Shown: positions 1 through 11,933, counted from the first letter of the stretch. The stretch: 64,000 nt of DNA from Siphonodentalium dalli (GCA_032622095.1 CP136064.1:172802310-172866309); one strand, 5' to 3'. Numbers and translations are program-made. Notes: generated from the letters alone by a model not told the origin.

Positions 1-25
1 GAGGTCGATTAATTAGAGCATTACT
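1..25 (+). mobile_element. Right end of a foldback MITE (cut by the window edge)
   Basis: TCGATTAATTAGAGCATTAC is the terminal arm of the foldback element seen complete at 6,061-6,268 and 15,301-15,511. The rest lies left of base 1. Confidence 0.75.
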
Positions 26-1051
26 GTAGCTGTCAATAAAGAGGGCAAACGATCGATTCCACTCAGAGCAGACAGTTCCATAGAGATGGCTGAACCATAT
101 GATGTCCATCACAAACACAAAACTGTATGGTACAGGGGGGGGGGGGTTTCCGGGCACGTATGCCGGGGTGGGTGGGTGGTCGATAGGACCAACAAACATT
201 TTTTTCCGCAACTCAAAAATATTTTTCCTGCAATTCTCTTTGACTGTTTTAGAAATGAGTTTGGCTTAAAACACATCTATATGTCAATATTAACATAAAT
301 GACAAATTTCATGATGATCAGACAAACAGTATAGCCTGTAGCCCATGCTAATAGATTGAATTTTGAAATCCAAGATGGCTGCTGACCCCAAAATGACTCG
401 TCAATGTTAACATCCATGACTAATAGTGTGCACATAAATTCATATACAGCTGTTTACAGTGAATTTTCCCCCGCAAATATCTGTTTTAGTGTTAAAAGGG
501 GGGTGGGTGTCCAACAATGGTCGGAAAAAAGTGTCGAAAACGGAAAAAAAAAATTAACGCGGGGGTGGGTGGGTCCCAACAAGGGTCGAAAGTTAAAAAT
601 CAGCATACGTGCCTGCAAATATTTTCCGACTCCGCCGTGTATGGTGTGTAGGAAAGGCAAATAGTTTTTATAGTTTTAGTTCGGATCAGAGAATGGTTGT
701 GTATATTACATGTAGTAGAAGACCGTTTCAAGTGCAAGTAGCAAACACCAAGGTGGTAATTGTGTATAATAGGAGATATTAGTAAGTATAGAGAAGGGCC
801 TGGCAACTCGACTAATTCTTAACAAGAACATTTATACAAGAAATGGTAAAATGTATAAGATTGTTGTGACTAGCTATTATTCAAATATATTTTCCATTAT
901 ATGCCATCTGTTTGGGAACATTTTGTCTTTTTTACTTTTTTTTTATGCTGTATATATGGTGTAATTTTTATTTTATTAAAAGGCAAAGTTAATGAATGAC
1001 AAGTGAATATGATTGATTTCGTTGCATGTCGGTCGTCAGAGAAATACTTAC

Positions 1052-1144
1052 GAATCGGGAGGAGTTGTTGTTTCTGACAGTCTTGGCGTTACCATAAGCC
1101 TCAAGTACCGGGTTAGCCTGCACAATCTGGTCTTCAAGTGAACC
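1052..1144 (-). CDS. Mhc: Myosin heavy chain exon to switch I, residues 212-242
   Basis: This exon has 93 nt, exactly 31 codons: acceptor TTCGCAG|GGT, donor TTC|GTAAGT. It encodes [20 protein letters not shown] and then [11 protein letters not shown], which enters switch I. The next exon should begin GKFIRIHF or similar and is not in the remaining 1,051 bases, so the last intron runs off the left edge. Confidence 0.97.
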
Positions 1145-4100
1145 CTGCGAATGACGAAGTTAAATAGATCATTAACACGTAAATTCATATGTTGGCAGTT
1201 ATACTGTTCTCGTAATTAAGTGACGCTACCTGTATGATTTACTGAATTTGACACAAACATATACATCTGCGTGATATGGACACGTTGCTAGCCGCATATG
1301 TATTATGCTCATCTATGATGCTGTTAAGAAATTACCTCATGCATACTATAAATTTACTGTAGATACATCGAGTTCTGATTGTCTTCAGCATGGAGCAATA
1401 AAGCGCTTTTCTGGCTGGTCTATTCCTGATATGACAAAAAAATAAAGAACCTCTTCCTCAAGCCTTTGAGACAAATTGAAAATGAAAACAGCAAACAAAA
1501 ATTGCCACGATAATTTTTATTCAGAGTATATAAGGCCCGTATATCGACCTATAGTATACATAGAGTTTCATATTAGTCATGTCGATTTAAATAAACCGAA
1601 TGACATGAATGAGTAATTACCTTCTTGCTACCGGCGGCTTTGTCTTCGGTTTTCTTTTCAGGTGATGCAGCAACCAAAGCGAAGTACATGATAACTTTTT
1701 TCGTGTTCTCAGTCTTTCCAGCACCAGATTCTCCGCTGTGTTAATAAAATCAGAGTATATATTATTATATTATTAGAAGGCATTCACAATCTTCGTATAC
1801 TAGTAATTCCCTTGGCTCGTGTCAACTGAAGACCTACCTTCCCCTAAGATTATTGGCAATTTCATTAAGGAAACTTTTATACTTAGAAAATGTGCTTTAT
1901 CTAAAACATGGGTTGTACACCATATACTAAATAGTCATATGTACGTAACTAACATATTTTCGTTTTTTATTACACTACACGACAATTTTAGTCTCATTAT
2001 TATTTCATTCATATCTTTAACACATGCGCCAAGAAATCTAGACCCGTTCTTGTAAATATCCTTAATCGGTGCCATGGCTGATGACTACTGGAGCCAAGTG
2101 TCACTTAATCCAGAATATTAGCTACCATACAAATTAAAAATCGATCTTCAGTCCTCGCAAGTTGAACACATTTTCATATTTAGTGTCCCAAATCTTTTCA
2201 CCAAGTTATACCCATTAACATCCACTTATCCTAGCTGGGCCATATCAATTCAAGCACTATATATCCACTAGTTAAGCAGTCATGACCACTTTATAGGTTC
2301 GTATTTGTTCCTTGCTATATATGTTCGCTATATAACTGTGTAGTCTTTACCCATTGCGGCTTTTATTTGTAGAATAAATATATTCTAGTATATTCCATCA
2401 TAATCTCCACAATGAATAAATAGTCGTCAAAACTGCTTCGATACTAAACGTGGCTCTCGATAATAATTTATAATGTGGCCAGATGTGGCATTGTTTTTTA
2501 CTGAGCAAAACATGGCTAAATTATGGAAAGAGTTTCATATCCACCCTTATCAACGCGAATGTGATTTACGTTGTTGAAAATTTGTGGGAAATTGCGTGTA
2601 TTCATTGTGTTGCAGTAGTACCCCAAACCATTGTTAGTCTGTCAACGGCATCGTCTGATAATTCGTCTCTGCGAAGTTTTCCATCAATGCGCTCTATATA
2701 AACTTCTAAACGGAGTGAGACACATTTTAATTGAAATGCTGAATCATATGTCCTTTCACATCAACATCAAGCGTATAGTTAGATTTTATACTTACGTAAT
2801 GAGACAGGATTGATTTTCTCTGTCTGCAAATAAAAATTGTATAATTTATTGCTCTCTAACGAAAAAAATAATTTGCCATATCCCTCAAAACAACACACCT
2901 AAACTATATTAATTTCGTATACTCATATAGAGTTTCCTTATCTATTTTCATAAATCATTTGAAATTATAATTCTTTGCTTTTTCTGAAATCGGCAATGCA
3001 TGTTAGCCCAATATTCTACCTGCGATTTATCGATCGATTAGTCAATGCACACGGGCTTAACAAACGCGCCCATTTATTCCACCAACCACTATCAGCCATC
3101 CAGGTCAACAAGATGTGACGTCGGTTCGTGTTTTATTTGGGGTAAAACTCATGACCCAATTGACAGTTACCAATCAACCAACATGATTTAGTGTAATATA
3201 CACGTACTATATGTCAATATTTGACCTGCCATTCGCTGTTCGAGATAAACACCAAGGACAAGTGTGATGGAGATTATGTGTACGTATACGTACATATATA
3301 TTAAAGTGATGTGAAACACCCCGGTCGGGTGATCAAATAGAAATGGAGAATAATCTTCTCCAAGGTAATAATTTTTGTAAATATTATATCCAAATTGACA
3401 AAACACACCATCATTCTTATATATTAATTAAATGCAGTGACCCTCGATGGCGAAATTGTTTTCGTTAGCTTATCGTCGATAGAATCGAGTAGTAAATATT
3501 TACAATTGAGCGTTGTTCAGACGATGTTTTCTATAGAGTGGTACGGTCGATTTTCTTTACATTTTCTGCGATGTAAGTAGATTCTTACATCCCTCCAGTT
3601 GGCATAGCGCCCGCATACTCTCTTATCAGTTTCACGCACCCGAACAAGTACTTAATATGTCTTTAAATGGGATGTTGTAGTTTGTTTACCTTGCAACATG
3701 AACTGGAAAGCGTTGTCGGCGATTGAAAACAAGTGAGGGGGCATCTCAGTCTTTCGCTTTCCCCTGTATTTGTCAATGACGCTCTTGGTGTAGATTGGCA
3801 GTCTTCTGTATGGGTTGACGGCGATACAGAAGAGACCAGAGTATGTCTGACAAATGAGAAAATTGTTGAATATATCAGTCACACTACAAAACTGAATATA
3901 TGCGTGTTTTGTATCATAATAAACACAAGTAATCGAACATGTATAGACATTACGGTCAAAACCTTTTTACATGTCCACCAGTCAGAAAGAGTCGGTAGTG
4001 ATTGTGCAATTCGAATTGTCCGTGGATATATGGGTTAGGTAAGGACATATAGGTATGTTCACACGCTGGCAAAACACTTGTAATTTTGCAGGCAATTCAT

Positions 4101-7100
4101 CCTAGAAAGCCGTAGAGTTCTAGGATGTAAACGACAAAGTACGTATCGCTCTATAACAAACGATACAACATCGAAGACACATATTCTGTACTTCTAACAT
4201 TTATGGTTAAAACGTGCGCAATAGATTCCTGAAGAATTTCACGAATATTTACCAGGCAATTGTGCCACTTGTGTGAACGTATACCGTAACACGTGACACG
4301 CTTGTTCAGATAAAGAGGTTAATTGTGGCAACATAAGTGAGGCATCTTCAGGATTTAGGAACATATAGGCGAAAGTTACACGTATAGCTCTTGAGAACAT
4401 ATCAGTCGATCAAATGAACTTTTACTTTAAACATATTTTAATATATCTATAAAAATATATACACAGGGATCGGGGCACAAGTTACATAACAAGTGGACAA
4501 GCACCACATGGAACAGAAAAGCGTTCTGTGTTAGTCTATTCCTGGTATGGTAGAAATAAAGAGCGTGTATCTGACTTCTGGTGAAAAATTGAAAACGGCT
4601 GGAAAATGGCTGTGACTTTGGTAAGTGTTTTTCAGAGCACATGAGTCCGGGGTATCAATATTTCGTGCATTTATCGACCTATCGTATCCGTCCCTCCAAA
4701 TTACGTAGACAAAATTTGGAGGTTCGAATGAGCCATGTCCGTTTAATGATTCAGGCTGCCTTTCCAAAAAAATTGACATTATTTATATAAATATCTCGTC
4801 AATATACACCCCATCTTCTTCAAAATATTCTCAAATACCACGAATAGCAAATACTATTTAAGAATTCATAATATGCATGTATTCATCCACCGTAATACTA
4901 AATTGTTTGTATTTAATTATTCTTGTTGAAATACGTTGTTGTGCATTTTTAGGGAGCCCATATTCGTGAAAGTTCCAAGAACTTGTCCTCCAATCGCCTG
5001 AACTTATATACTGTTATACGCTGAAAATCTTGTTGTAAAATCTCTACTCAACACGATGGGTGATAATGTGTTGAGCGGTTTGTATTCAACGGTCGAATAA
5101 TAGTACTCAACAATGACAAACCATGATCTGATTCGCGAATTTAACACGTTGATTAACAGTTCTAGGAACAATAACTATATACAAAGCACCGTGCATATAT
5201 AATTATAGTCATTTCGAGATGTTTAATCTACGTTTTAACATTATTTTGGGTCTATAAATGCAATATTGAGATGGGATGAGATGGCAGATAGTATGTATGT
5301 ATGTCGGAACTTCATAAGTTCGTCGCCTCATTAAAGAGTAAACATTTTGAGTTCATAAGTTCATCGCCTCATTAAAGAGTAAACATTCATCGCCTAATTA
5401 AAGAGTAAACATTTTGAGTCAGGCGTTTTAGAGTCCAGACATATGAACTATATGAGTCAAATATATCACAGAATAATTTAAAGGTACTCAATCCGAATTA
5501 GCGCTCGCAAATTACTATTTCCTTGGCTTCGGGGGTAAAAAATATTTGATTAGAGTCGGGGAACCCACCCATCAAAGCTAGGAGTGATCAGATATCGATG
5601 TTTGAAATATATTATTTTAATTTCAGGTGGCCCAGTAAACTGTCGACGAGAAGAACTTATCTGACCAGATAGCGGATGAAGATCGATAACTCTAATATCC
5701 AGTGGCTTTTTTGTGTCAGATATTTGACAACTGGCAAAATTTCGTTGAACAAAACGTTGATAAATAACAGGTTTTGGGCAATTTTATAATATAGTTGACT
5801 GTGGTTAGCATTATTTTTGGGCAATTAATCGATTCTGATAACCGAAGCGGTATTTCATAAAATGTTGTTGTTGTTGTTGTTGGAATCTGATTATATGGGG
5901 ACCGTCGAATCGGATTGAGTACCTTTAATATCTTTCCACAGACTATGTTCGGATAGTATATCGGGAATTTCATCAACGTCCCGGTATTTCCCAATCTGAT
6001 TCGGTCGCTGATCCTGGATATATGATCCAGTTCAGTTTCGAGAATTCTGACAACACATACAGTAATGCTCTAATTAATCGACCCCTTAACCACAGCAGAA
6101 TTATGATTAACTTTTCAGGATTTAGTCGGAAATATGGCTTATTGCCATTCATCGGAAAGTCCCCGAGAGCTTTCCGATGAATGGCAACAAGCCATATTTC
6201 CGACTAAATCCTGAAAAGTTACCCATAATTCTGCTGTGGTTAAGGGGTCGATTAATTAGAGCATTACTCTATTCCTTGCCAACTCCTTTTCTTAACTGAG
6301 AAATCAATCGGTTGTTGAGCTATTTCACTTTCAGTTTTGAGTTAAAATTTTACTCAACTCGTTGTGCAGAAATAGTTTACTCAACGTTTTAGTCAACGTT
6401 GCTAGGGGCCATAAGTGCGCAGCTATTGAGTACTTGAGTAAAATCTTAGTCAACGAGATTTAGAGTGAATACACAAAGAGCTCTTTCCATCAATGTATCA
6501 CATTATTATAATCAATAAATTTGAAAAATGATCAAGGAAATATGGGTTGATACAAAAATCGGACTTGGCACTGAAAGGGTTAAATCAATGGTCGAGCATC
6601 CCAAAACTTTATACTCACGTAAATAAGACCGTTGTGGTATCTGTCCCTGAGACTAGCCAATACACAGGCCTCGTTCAGATATGTCATGTCAGCCATGTCC
6701 TCAATCATCTGGTATTTTGGGGGATTCATTTGCTGGATGTCATCCTTCTTAACTTGCCTTGTCTGTAATAGTATAACACTGTCTGTTGAGTTTAAGAAAT
6801 GGACGTTGACATTGCTTGCGCCACGCCATATAGTATCGGTGAAATTGGTCGTGACATTTTGTGTGGATCGAGAAAGCATTCCAAACATGCCATATAACAA
6901 CTTACATGCATAATCCATGGACCAAAACATAACATTCTTACCTATATTTATACACTCAAATAGCAGATTAAAAGAGCTTTTAGCGTCCGTTTCAAAGATA
7001 TTCTGGTAGCGCGTTGCAAGTTGGACCCAAACAACTTGGGGTCGATCTACTCACCTGAAGCGAATTCAAACAACCATCGTCCTGTATTCAATTTCTTCGG

Positions 7101-8955
7101 CGCGAATGTATGTGTGTGTGTTAATATTCCGCTATGACAATTATATTTTTCATACCCTTTATTCAAACTGATTTTACACGAGAAATATATATATAGTTGT
7201 GTAAAATATAGACAACTTAAACATCGAGTTTTGTGACATAAAAATGTGGATATACACGTATATGTGAAGACAATGCACTTGTTTGCATGTTGTAAAAGGC
7301 AAAGCTTACTAAACCAATACGGTTGCGGTGTATAGGCACATGTTGGAACATAGATCATATAAATGTTTAGCCTACTCTTCCATATTCTTTGCGAACATAA
7401 TTTCCCGCATTAAAGGTACATAAGGCACTTGCCGGGGGATAAATGTGATGAACCATAACAGTTTGTACAACCATCGTCATTAAGAATATGGAATAATAGA
7501 TAGACTATTTTTATTGTTCACAACTCTTCAATGACGTAATGTCGCATGTTAATACCCTTCTCATTTCTCATTCCAATCACCCATAATCATTCACTGGCAA
7601 TTTTGTTAAAATATTTTATTTGTTTTTATTGGGAATAAATATTGTTTACACACAATAAAACAAATCCGAATTGTTGTATAAATATAGAATATACGCATAG
7701 TGTTTCTGAATAACAAATTTAATCCACGAGTGGTGTAAATCGCCAATCCCACGAGTGGATTAAATTTGTTATTCAGAAACACTATGCTTATATTTTGTTT
7801 ATGCCACGATCTTTACAATGCGATGGATAAACACTTTTCCGTTCAAATTGTATGGAGAAAGTTTAATCCACTCTGCGAAGTTTAATCAACAGTAGGCACG
7901 TTTAATCAACAGGTGTTGATTAAATGTAAAATTTAAACAAATGGCTTTATTTATATAGTAAGATATGCGATCGTGGTATAAACATTACGGTCACAGCGCC
8001 AGTCATTTTAGCATTAAACAGTTGATTAAATATAATCAAATCATGAAAGTCGACATTAAAATAAAGGCCAAAGTAATGAAAAATATTCCAGAAAGCAGAT
8101 TTTTTAACAAAAAGCGTTTAATTTGTAATTGAATTTGGCTGTTTTTCACTGTAATAGTAGTGTTTGCATAACAATGCTTTCAACGTGCGAAATATTGTTA
8201 CTAGACAGTCGTCAATATTATATATACCTTTATTGTCCTCCAGTATGTGAAAAGTACCTTTATTATTTTTGACATTTACCAAATACGGGTACCTTAAATT
8301 ATATATATCCCATTACTCGTGTAATGTATGGGGAAATGTGTATGTATGTTACTCAATCTTTGACATCGGTTCACTCAAGCTCCACGCAGAGTTCAGTCCC
8401 CTCCGCAGGACTTACCGCTGCCAGGACCTGCACATAATGTGAAGAAATCGCACATTTATTTATTTGAGACTTGTGTAGGTTACAATTCATTCTGCATTAT
8501 TCTGAGAAACAAAACTGTCCATATTCATTTGGATATTGTCTAGATCAAGCTAGAATTAATTGTAACTGACAAAACACTTAAATAAAAAATGTTAGATTTA
8601 ATTATGAAAAAACACATACGAGCAGCGGTCAGACATATATCGTACCGAGGGGACTGAACTCTGCTTTGCAGTTTGCGGTTCACTCACCTCCTGCTTTATA
8701 GTTTTAACTTCACACATGTCGCCCTTTGTGCTCTGGAGCTCGGCGTGGATGAACCCTTCTTTATCATCTGGACACCAACAATCCTTCTTGCCATCGAATG
8801 GCTTAGCCTCTTGGAGAAGCTTCTTCCTGTCAACAGCCAGATACTTGAAATCTGGGTCATTGACTAAAGCCTGCATGGTGGCTGATTGTGTGTCACGTCA
8901 ACCAATCGAAAAAAGTCCCGGCGACAACCTAGGCCTGGTGGATGCTTGTGATCGG
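1052..8955 (-). CDS. Mhc: Muscle-type myosin heavy chain gene, 5' (N-terminal) part, six coding exons, runs off left edge
   Basis: Actin-activated ATPase motor of the thick filament. Six minus-strand exons join in phase at GT-AG introns: 8688-8876 (coding part), 6619-6762, 3690-3846, 2796-2823, 1621-1735 and 1052-1144. They give about 242 codons of an expected roughly 1,900+ codon protein. Visible motor landmarks are the [10 protein letters not shown] purine-site strand (residues 122-131), the P-loop GESGAGKT (174-181), a charged surface loop 1 (about 197-213) and the start of switch I, NNNSSRF (236-242). The next exon (GKF...) must lie left of base 1. The protein resembles molluscan striated or catch muscle myosin as I recall it. 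No frameshift or stop is seen, so the gene looks intact. The ATG sits in a strong GCCACCATG context, and an upstream acceptor suggests at least one further non-coding 5' exon, which I could not locate. Confidence 0.97.
1621..1735 (-). CDS. Mhc: Myosin heavy chain exon with P-loop and loop 1, residues 174-211
   Basis: This exon has 115 nt, with acceptor TTAACACAG|C and donor AAG|GTAATT. It encodes the Walker A / P-loop GESGAGKT, then [16 protein letters not shown], then the hydrophilic loop 1 [15 protein letters not shown]. Loop 1 length and charge are known to tune ADP release in myosin II, and the intron falls inside this loop just before GSLEDQ. An intron there would permit loop-length variants, but none is seen here. 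Confidence 0.97.
2796..2823 (-). CDS. Mhc: Myosin heavy chain micro-exon (28 nt), residues 164-173
   Basis: A 28-nt exon between TTTGCAG and GTAAGT reads (D)RENQSCLI(T), with the first and last codons split across introns. The phases match exactly: the preceding exon leaves G (G+AC = Asp) and the following exon starts with C (AC+C = Thr). The protein is continuous into the P-loop. It is far too short to be found by ORF length. Confidence 0.96.
3305..3662 (+). mobile_element. TTAA-flanked 358-bp element, copy 1 (myosin intron)
   Basis: It begins AGTGATGTGAAACAC, ends ATATGTCT, and is flanked by TTAA at 3,301-3,304 and 3,663-3,666. Copies 2 (34,692-35,059, inverted) and 3 (36,019-36,370) align along the whole length. 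Inverted repeat similarity at the tips is weak (AG..AT). It ends 24 bp from the donor of the exon at 3,690. Confidence 0.72.
3690..3846 (-). CDS. Mhc: Myosin heavy chain exon, residues 112-163
   Basis: This exon has 157 nt: acceptor TTTGTCAG|ACA, donor CAAG|GTAAAC, leaving one base (G) of the next codon. It encodes [20 protein letters not shown] (112-131) and continues to the FMLQ end. The strand containing NPYRRLP contacts the adenine ring of ATP in known myosins. A TTAA-flanked MITE ends only about two dozen bases beyond the donor, inside the following intron. Confidence 0.97.
4425..4790 (-). repeat. Interspersed retroposon-like repeat in a myosin intron, with diverged relatives
   Basis: The segment starting TTTAAACATATTTTA and passing GGATCGGGGCACAAGTTACA resembles 16,905-16,980, and the later part (TCTATTCCTGGTATGG, AATAAAGAGCGT) resembles 1,385-1,600. 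It is probably a LINE-type 3' UTR on the minus strand. Identity is low and the ends are unclear. Confidence 0.4.
5309..5420 (+). repeat. Short tandem repeat block, units of about 25-40 bp
   Basis: TTCATAAGTTC-TCGCCTC and ATTAAAGAGTAAACATT recur three times in a row, the last unit shortened. It lies within a myosin intron. Confidence 0.7.
5482..5924. mobile_element. TTAA-flanked MITE (443 bp) in a myosin intron
   Basis: Terminal inverted repeats AGGTACTCAATCCGA / TCGGATTGAGTACCT are flanked on both sides by TTAA (5,478-5,481 and 5,925-5,928), the target used by piggyBac-type transposases. The interior is non-coding and includes a (GTT)n run. Confidence 0.78.
6061..6268. mobile_element. Foldback MITE in a myosin intron
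   Basis: Two arms of about 99 bp are near-perfect reverse complements around a 10-base centre (TCCCCGAGAG). The ends read AGTAATGCTCTAATTAATCG and its complement. The transcript through this intron could form a long hairpin. No coding capacity. The same family occurs at 1-25 and 15,301-15,511. The target duplication is not clear. Confidence 0.88.
6619..6762 (-). CDS. Mhc: Myosin heavy chain exon, residues 64-111
   Basis: This exon has 144 nt, exactly 48 codons, phase 0 on both sides (acceptor ATTACAG|ACA, donor TAC|GTGAGT). It encodes [13 protein letters not shown] followed by a segment ending YHNGLIY, the end of the SH3-like region and entry to the motor core. In Drosophila the equivalent exon is alternatively spliced. 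I searched the two flanking introns by eye for a second copy and saw none. Confidence 0.96.
7695..7787. mobile_element. Hairpin element in myosin intron
   Basis: GCATAGTGTTTCTGAATAAC ... ATCCACGAGTGG is mirrored by its reverse complement with a loop of about 13 bases (39-bp arms). A second inverted pair, TTTATGCCACGATC (7,799-7,812) / GATCGTGGTATAAA (7,968-7,981), follows immediately, so this may be part of a larger foldback. Confidence 0.7.
8363..8690. repeat. 17-bp inverted pair next to the first myosin coding exon
   Basis: CAGAGTTCAGTCCCCTC (8,389-8,405) and its exact complement (8,647-8,663) flank about 240 bp, and GGTTCACTCA occurs directly repeated just outside. It may be the remains of a small element; part overlaps the donor region of the first coding exon. 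Confidence 0.4.
8688..8955 (-). CDS. Mhc: Myosin heavy chain exon with start codon (residues 1-63) and 5' UTR
   Basis: The ATG is at 8876-8874 (minus strand). Residues 1-63 run from [10 protein letters not shown] to KTIKQE and cover the N-terminal extension and the first part of the SH3-like subdomain; the segment with [15 protein letters not shown] is typical of myosin II. The donor is GAG|GTGAGT. The 5' boundary at 8955 is inferred from a good acceptor (TTTGTCTATTTCCAG) just upstream, which would give a 79-nt UTR segment before the ATG. An alternative acceptor ending ACAATCAG, immediately before CCACCATG, is also possible. Coding limits are secure; the UTR limit is not. Confidence 0.93.
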
Positions 8956-9035
8956 CTGGAAATAGACAAACGTGCAGTTTCAGGTTAAAATAGTTTCAAC
9001 TGCGTTGAGTTTGGTTTATTGGATGTTATCGTCTT

Positions 9036-9110
9036 TTCAGAGCATAGCAAGATACGATAAGATAAGATAAGGTTTATTGACAAACAAGTCACATTCACAG
9101 GTAGAATAAT
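9036..9110 (-). mobile_element. Probable LINE 3' tail remnant
   Basis: GATAAGATAAGATAAGG followed by TTTATTGACAAACAAG is a common shape for a minus-strand LINE 3' end (short tandem tail then UTR). No coding remnant is recognised in the 600 bp that would be upstream. Confidence 0.3.
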
Positions 9111-10424
9111 TTGGATAAACAGACAAACAAACAAGCAAACAAATAGACAGAACATAAGAGAAAGTATTGATTGATGTTGATTGGTGAAATTAAAAAATAT
9201 ACAACTTGCTTAATGTTCACGTCCAACAGTCATCAGATATAGGATAAGCATTAATGGCCTACAAGGTACTATATCATCAGATACATGAAAGAGGAAATTA
9301 TATATGGTCGCATGAAGTTATATCAGGCTTAAATACTGAGTGACTGATTAAGGGTCTATCTAGCCAGTGATTTAATATAAAAAATTATATAATATAATAT
9401 ACTTCAATATGTGTTATAAGTATCTTGTGGAAAAAGTATGATGCAATATGAGTATAAGCTTAACATTGATGTACCAATGAATGTTGCCCAAGATACATAT
9501 AACACAATTGAAGTATCTGTAAATAAATATAATATACTATTAAATAAACATATCTACCACTTTCCTACTATGACGACGTTGTCAGTATTAATGGTTGAGG
9601 AGAGACCGTGCATAGGATTAACTCACGGTGGCGACACTGCGCGTAGAAAGGTAGAGAGCACGGACTCCCGGTAATCAACTGGAACAGAACCACCTTTCAC
9701 ATTGCTGGACGATCGGGGACGTGGTTAGAGTGTCTCCGTTTGGGATTGTCCACCTTTGATTTTCCCACTGATAGCCCCCTCTTGAAAAACGCCAAACCAT
9801 TTGTGTAATACCGATTACACCCACCGCACCCCCCCCCCATTGGTTTGAAATTTTACAATTGGCACATCACAGCCCTGATTTGATTTTCTTTGACTGATTA
9901 CCCGGGGAAGGAAGAGGACCCACCATAGTTCATCATAGTTCGGCCCAGTGAGCAGAACATTTTGAAATCTGAACCTGATAACTACAAAATCCTTGCATGT
10001 GTAGAAATCTAACTGCAGATCAAATCAGGCCGCGATTTATTAAAGATTTATTACCAGTTTCTGACTGGCCACCGGGGAGGGACGACAGGAACCCCGGCCC
10101 TACTTTCAACCCCTGTCGCCACGATAAATTGATCCACATGGATCCCTTCGAAATATTTATTTTGATTATTTGCAAGCATATGATATGCCGAACATCTTAA
10201 ATTAGGGATATCAACAGATATCAATGTTTTTTCCACAAAAGTTATTTGTAAAGTAAAGATGACCGGAAGATTATAACGCCAATTATCCACCGCCGGATAT
10301 AGATTATTCTGAGTTGTGAATTCTCATATTAAAGAACTCATACATGTTGGAAAGAACATCACGCCGTGATGTGTGATTAAACAATGCAACATATCCTCGC
10401 GAAAATATGTTCGTATTGGACCTA
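9111..10424. other. No gene recognised
   Basis: AT-rich, with scattered stops in all frames. A short C9 run near 9,830. The upstream (non-coding) exon and promoter of the myosin gene should lie somewhere rightward of 8,955, but nothing here or beyond could be singled out. Confidence 0.5.
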
Positions 10425-10560
10425 AGTATTCACATAAGTTCAAATTGGACGGATTTGATCATTTTGATTTTGAAATAAGCCCAGTGAGCTTATAGGTGTT
10501 ATTCCATTGAAGGGCGCGGGCCGCAATGAAAACACATTATAAAAAGATATGGTAAGTCTA
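10425..10560 (-). repeat. Interspersed repeat R-a, copy 1 (inverted)
   Basis: The reverse complement matches 13,385-13,610 and 20,755-20,990: AATGTGTTTTCA, a CCATTCA segment, CTTATTT, CACATAGGTTC-like ends. Diverged. Nature unknown. Confidence 0.5.
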
Positions 10561-11378
10561 TGAAAAACGGCGAGGCGTTTTCGTTGGCTGTATATATGAG
10601 GACTTTGTAACAAAACCAGAAATAAAAATTCCGAAACCGAAAAATAATTCGCAAAATCCAAACTGAAAAGAGAGTCTGTTTCCACCATTGACCAATCTTC
10701 ATGCAATGTAACCAAAAAGCAACATCGACTTGTCCAATGCCAATCTAACACCCGAGGATCTTTGGTAGATATGAATAGCCATCAAGGTAGGATTTGCCAA
10801 GTGAAACATCACATTATTCAATTAGAGTCTATCAACCCTTCCAACTTTGCCTCCACCATCCATTCTAACAGGAAAAAGAACTGCTCATGAGTTTATTTCT
10901 GTACGGGGAGTATATACTACTGTTTCTCTTTTTCGTTTGATTTCTCAGCAAAATCGTTTATAAGCAAGAAACAGATCAAGGAATCTTGCTTGCATCAACC
11001 AGAATAGTTTTTACAGCCATGAATTCACACAGAGAAAATCAGATAGATAATTAACGCGAAAAAGATAATTGATAACAAGTGGCCCTTCTCTGTGCCGATG
11101 TATCCCCCGATAGAAATACTAATTAGATACACATGGTTCCGACCACGGGAGACATGGTACAACTCATCAACGCCAAGGCACGATTGTTTCTTCTTCTAAA
11201 TATACTATGGTTATTGGCTGCTAGCGAAGCTGGGGATCGCATACATCAAACAGTTTGTATGTCTGCTCTATTATGGCCACTGGAGATCAGAGCTGCTGTA
11301 ACTGAAGAAATCCGATGACGTTGCATGCATGTGTGTCGGGTGTTGCTATTGGAGCACTCAGGTTCTATAGGTGCTGAT

Positions 11379-11426
11379 ACCAATGGTACAAATATAATGC
11401 CGACGCATGGATCGGCCATACGTTCC
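11379..11426 (+). repeat. 48-bp direct repeat, first copy
   Basis: TACCAATGGTACAAATATAA followed by GCCGACGCATGGATCGGCCA and TACGTT; the second copy is at 11,886-11,933 with two or so changes, about 500 bp downstream. Confidence 0.65.
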
Positions 11427-11885
11427 GGTCGCCATCCGTCTGTCTGTTTGTCTTTGCACAATTCATATGACTCATGCCTGCCATGGAAGTTTACCTCATA
11501 CCTCTATAAAACTATATTATATTGCAGATCCGCATATTATTGCAAAAGTATCATAGACGTATGGGCGCCCAATTTTTATAGGGGGGGGCTGATACTTTTT
11601 GACAAGTTATTTTACATGATATTCATAGTTGTAACCCAGTTTTTTTGCAGAATATACTTTGCATATACACAGAAATATAACAAAATAGATTCAAATTAAC
11701 CTTAAAATGTAAAATTCGAGCAGAAATTTTAAAAAGATTGCAATTTGTCATAATTTCCCTCTGAAATACCATTAAATTTGCCCGAAAATGTCTCCAATTT
11801 GCCCAAAAATTGCCCGAATTTTGAGCTTTCAAAACGTTTTGATGGGCTGCAGTCCTCCCAGCCCCATGGCCCGTACGGCTATAGA

Positions 11886-11933
11886 TACCAATGATACAAA
11901 TATAACGCCGACGCATGGATCGGCCATACGTTA
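11886..11933 (+). repeat. 48-bp direct repeat, second copy
   Basis: Same sequence as 11,379-11,426; the segment between them is unrelated and contains an Ng-rich TATAGGGGGGGGC run. Confidence 0.65.

Noticed and set aside
6632-6913. Plus-strand frame over the myosin exon at 6,619-6,762
   Set aside because: Antisense shadow of a conserved coding exon.
3847-8687. Alternative duplicate of the myosin exon for residues 64-111 (as in insects)
   Set aside because: No second sequence resembling QQMNPPK or NEACVL was found in either flanking intron.
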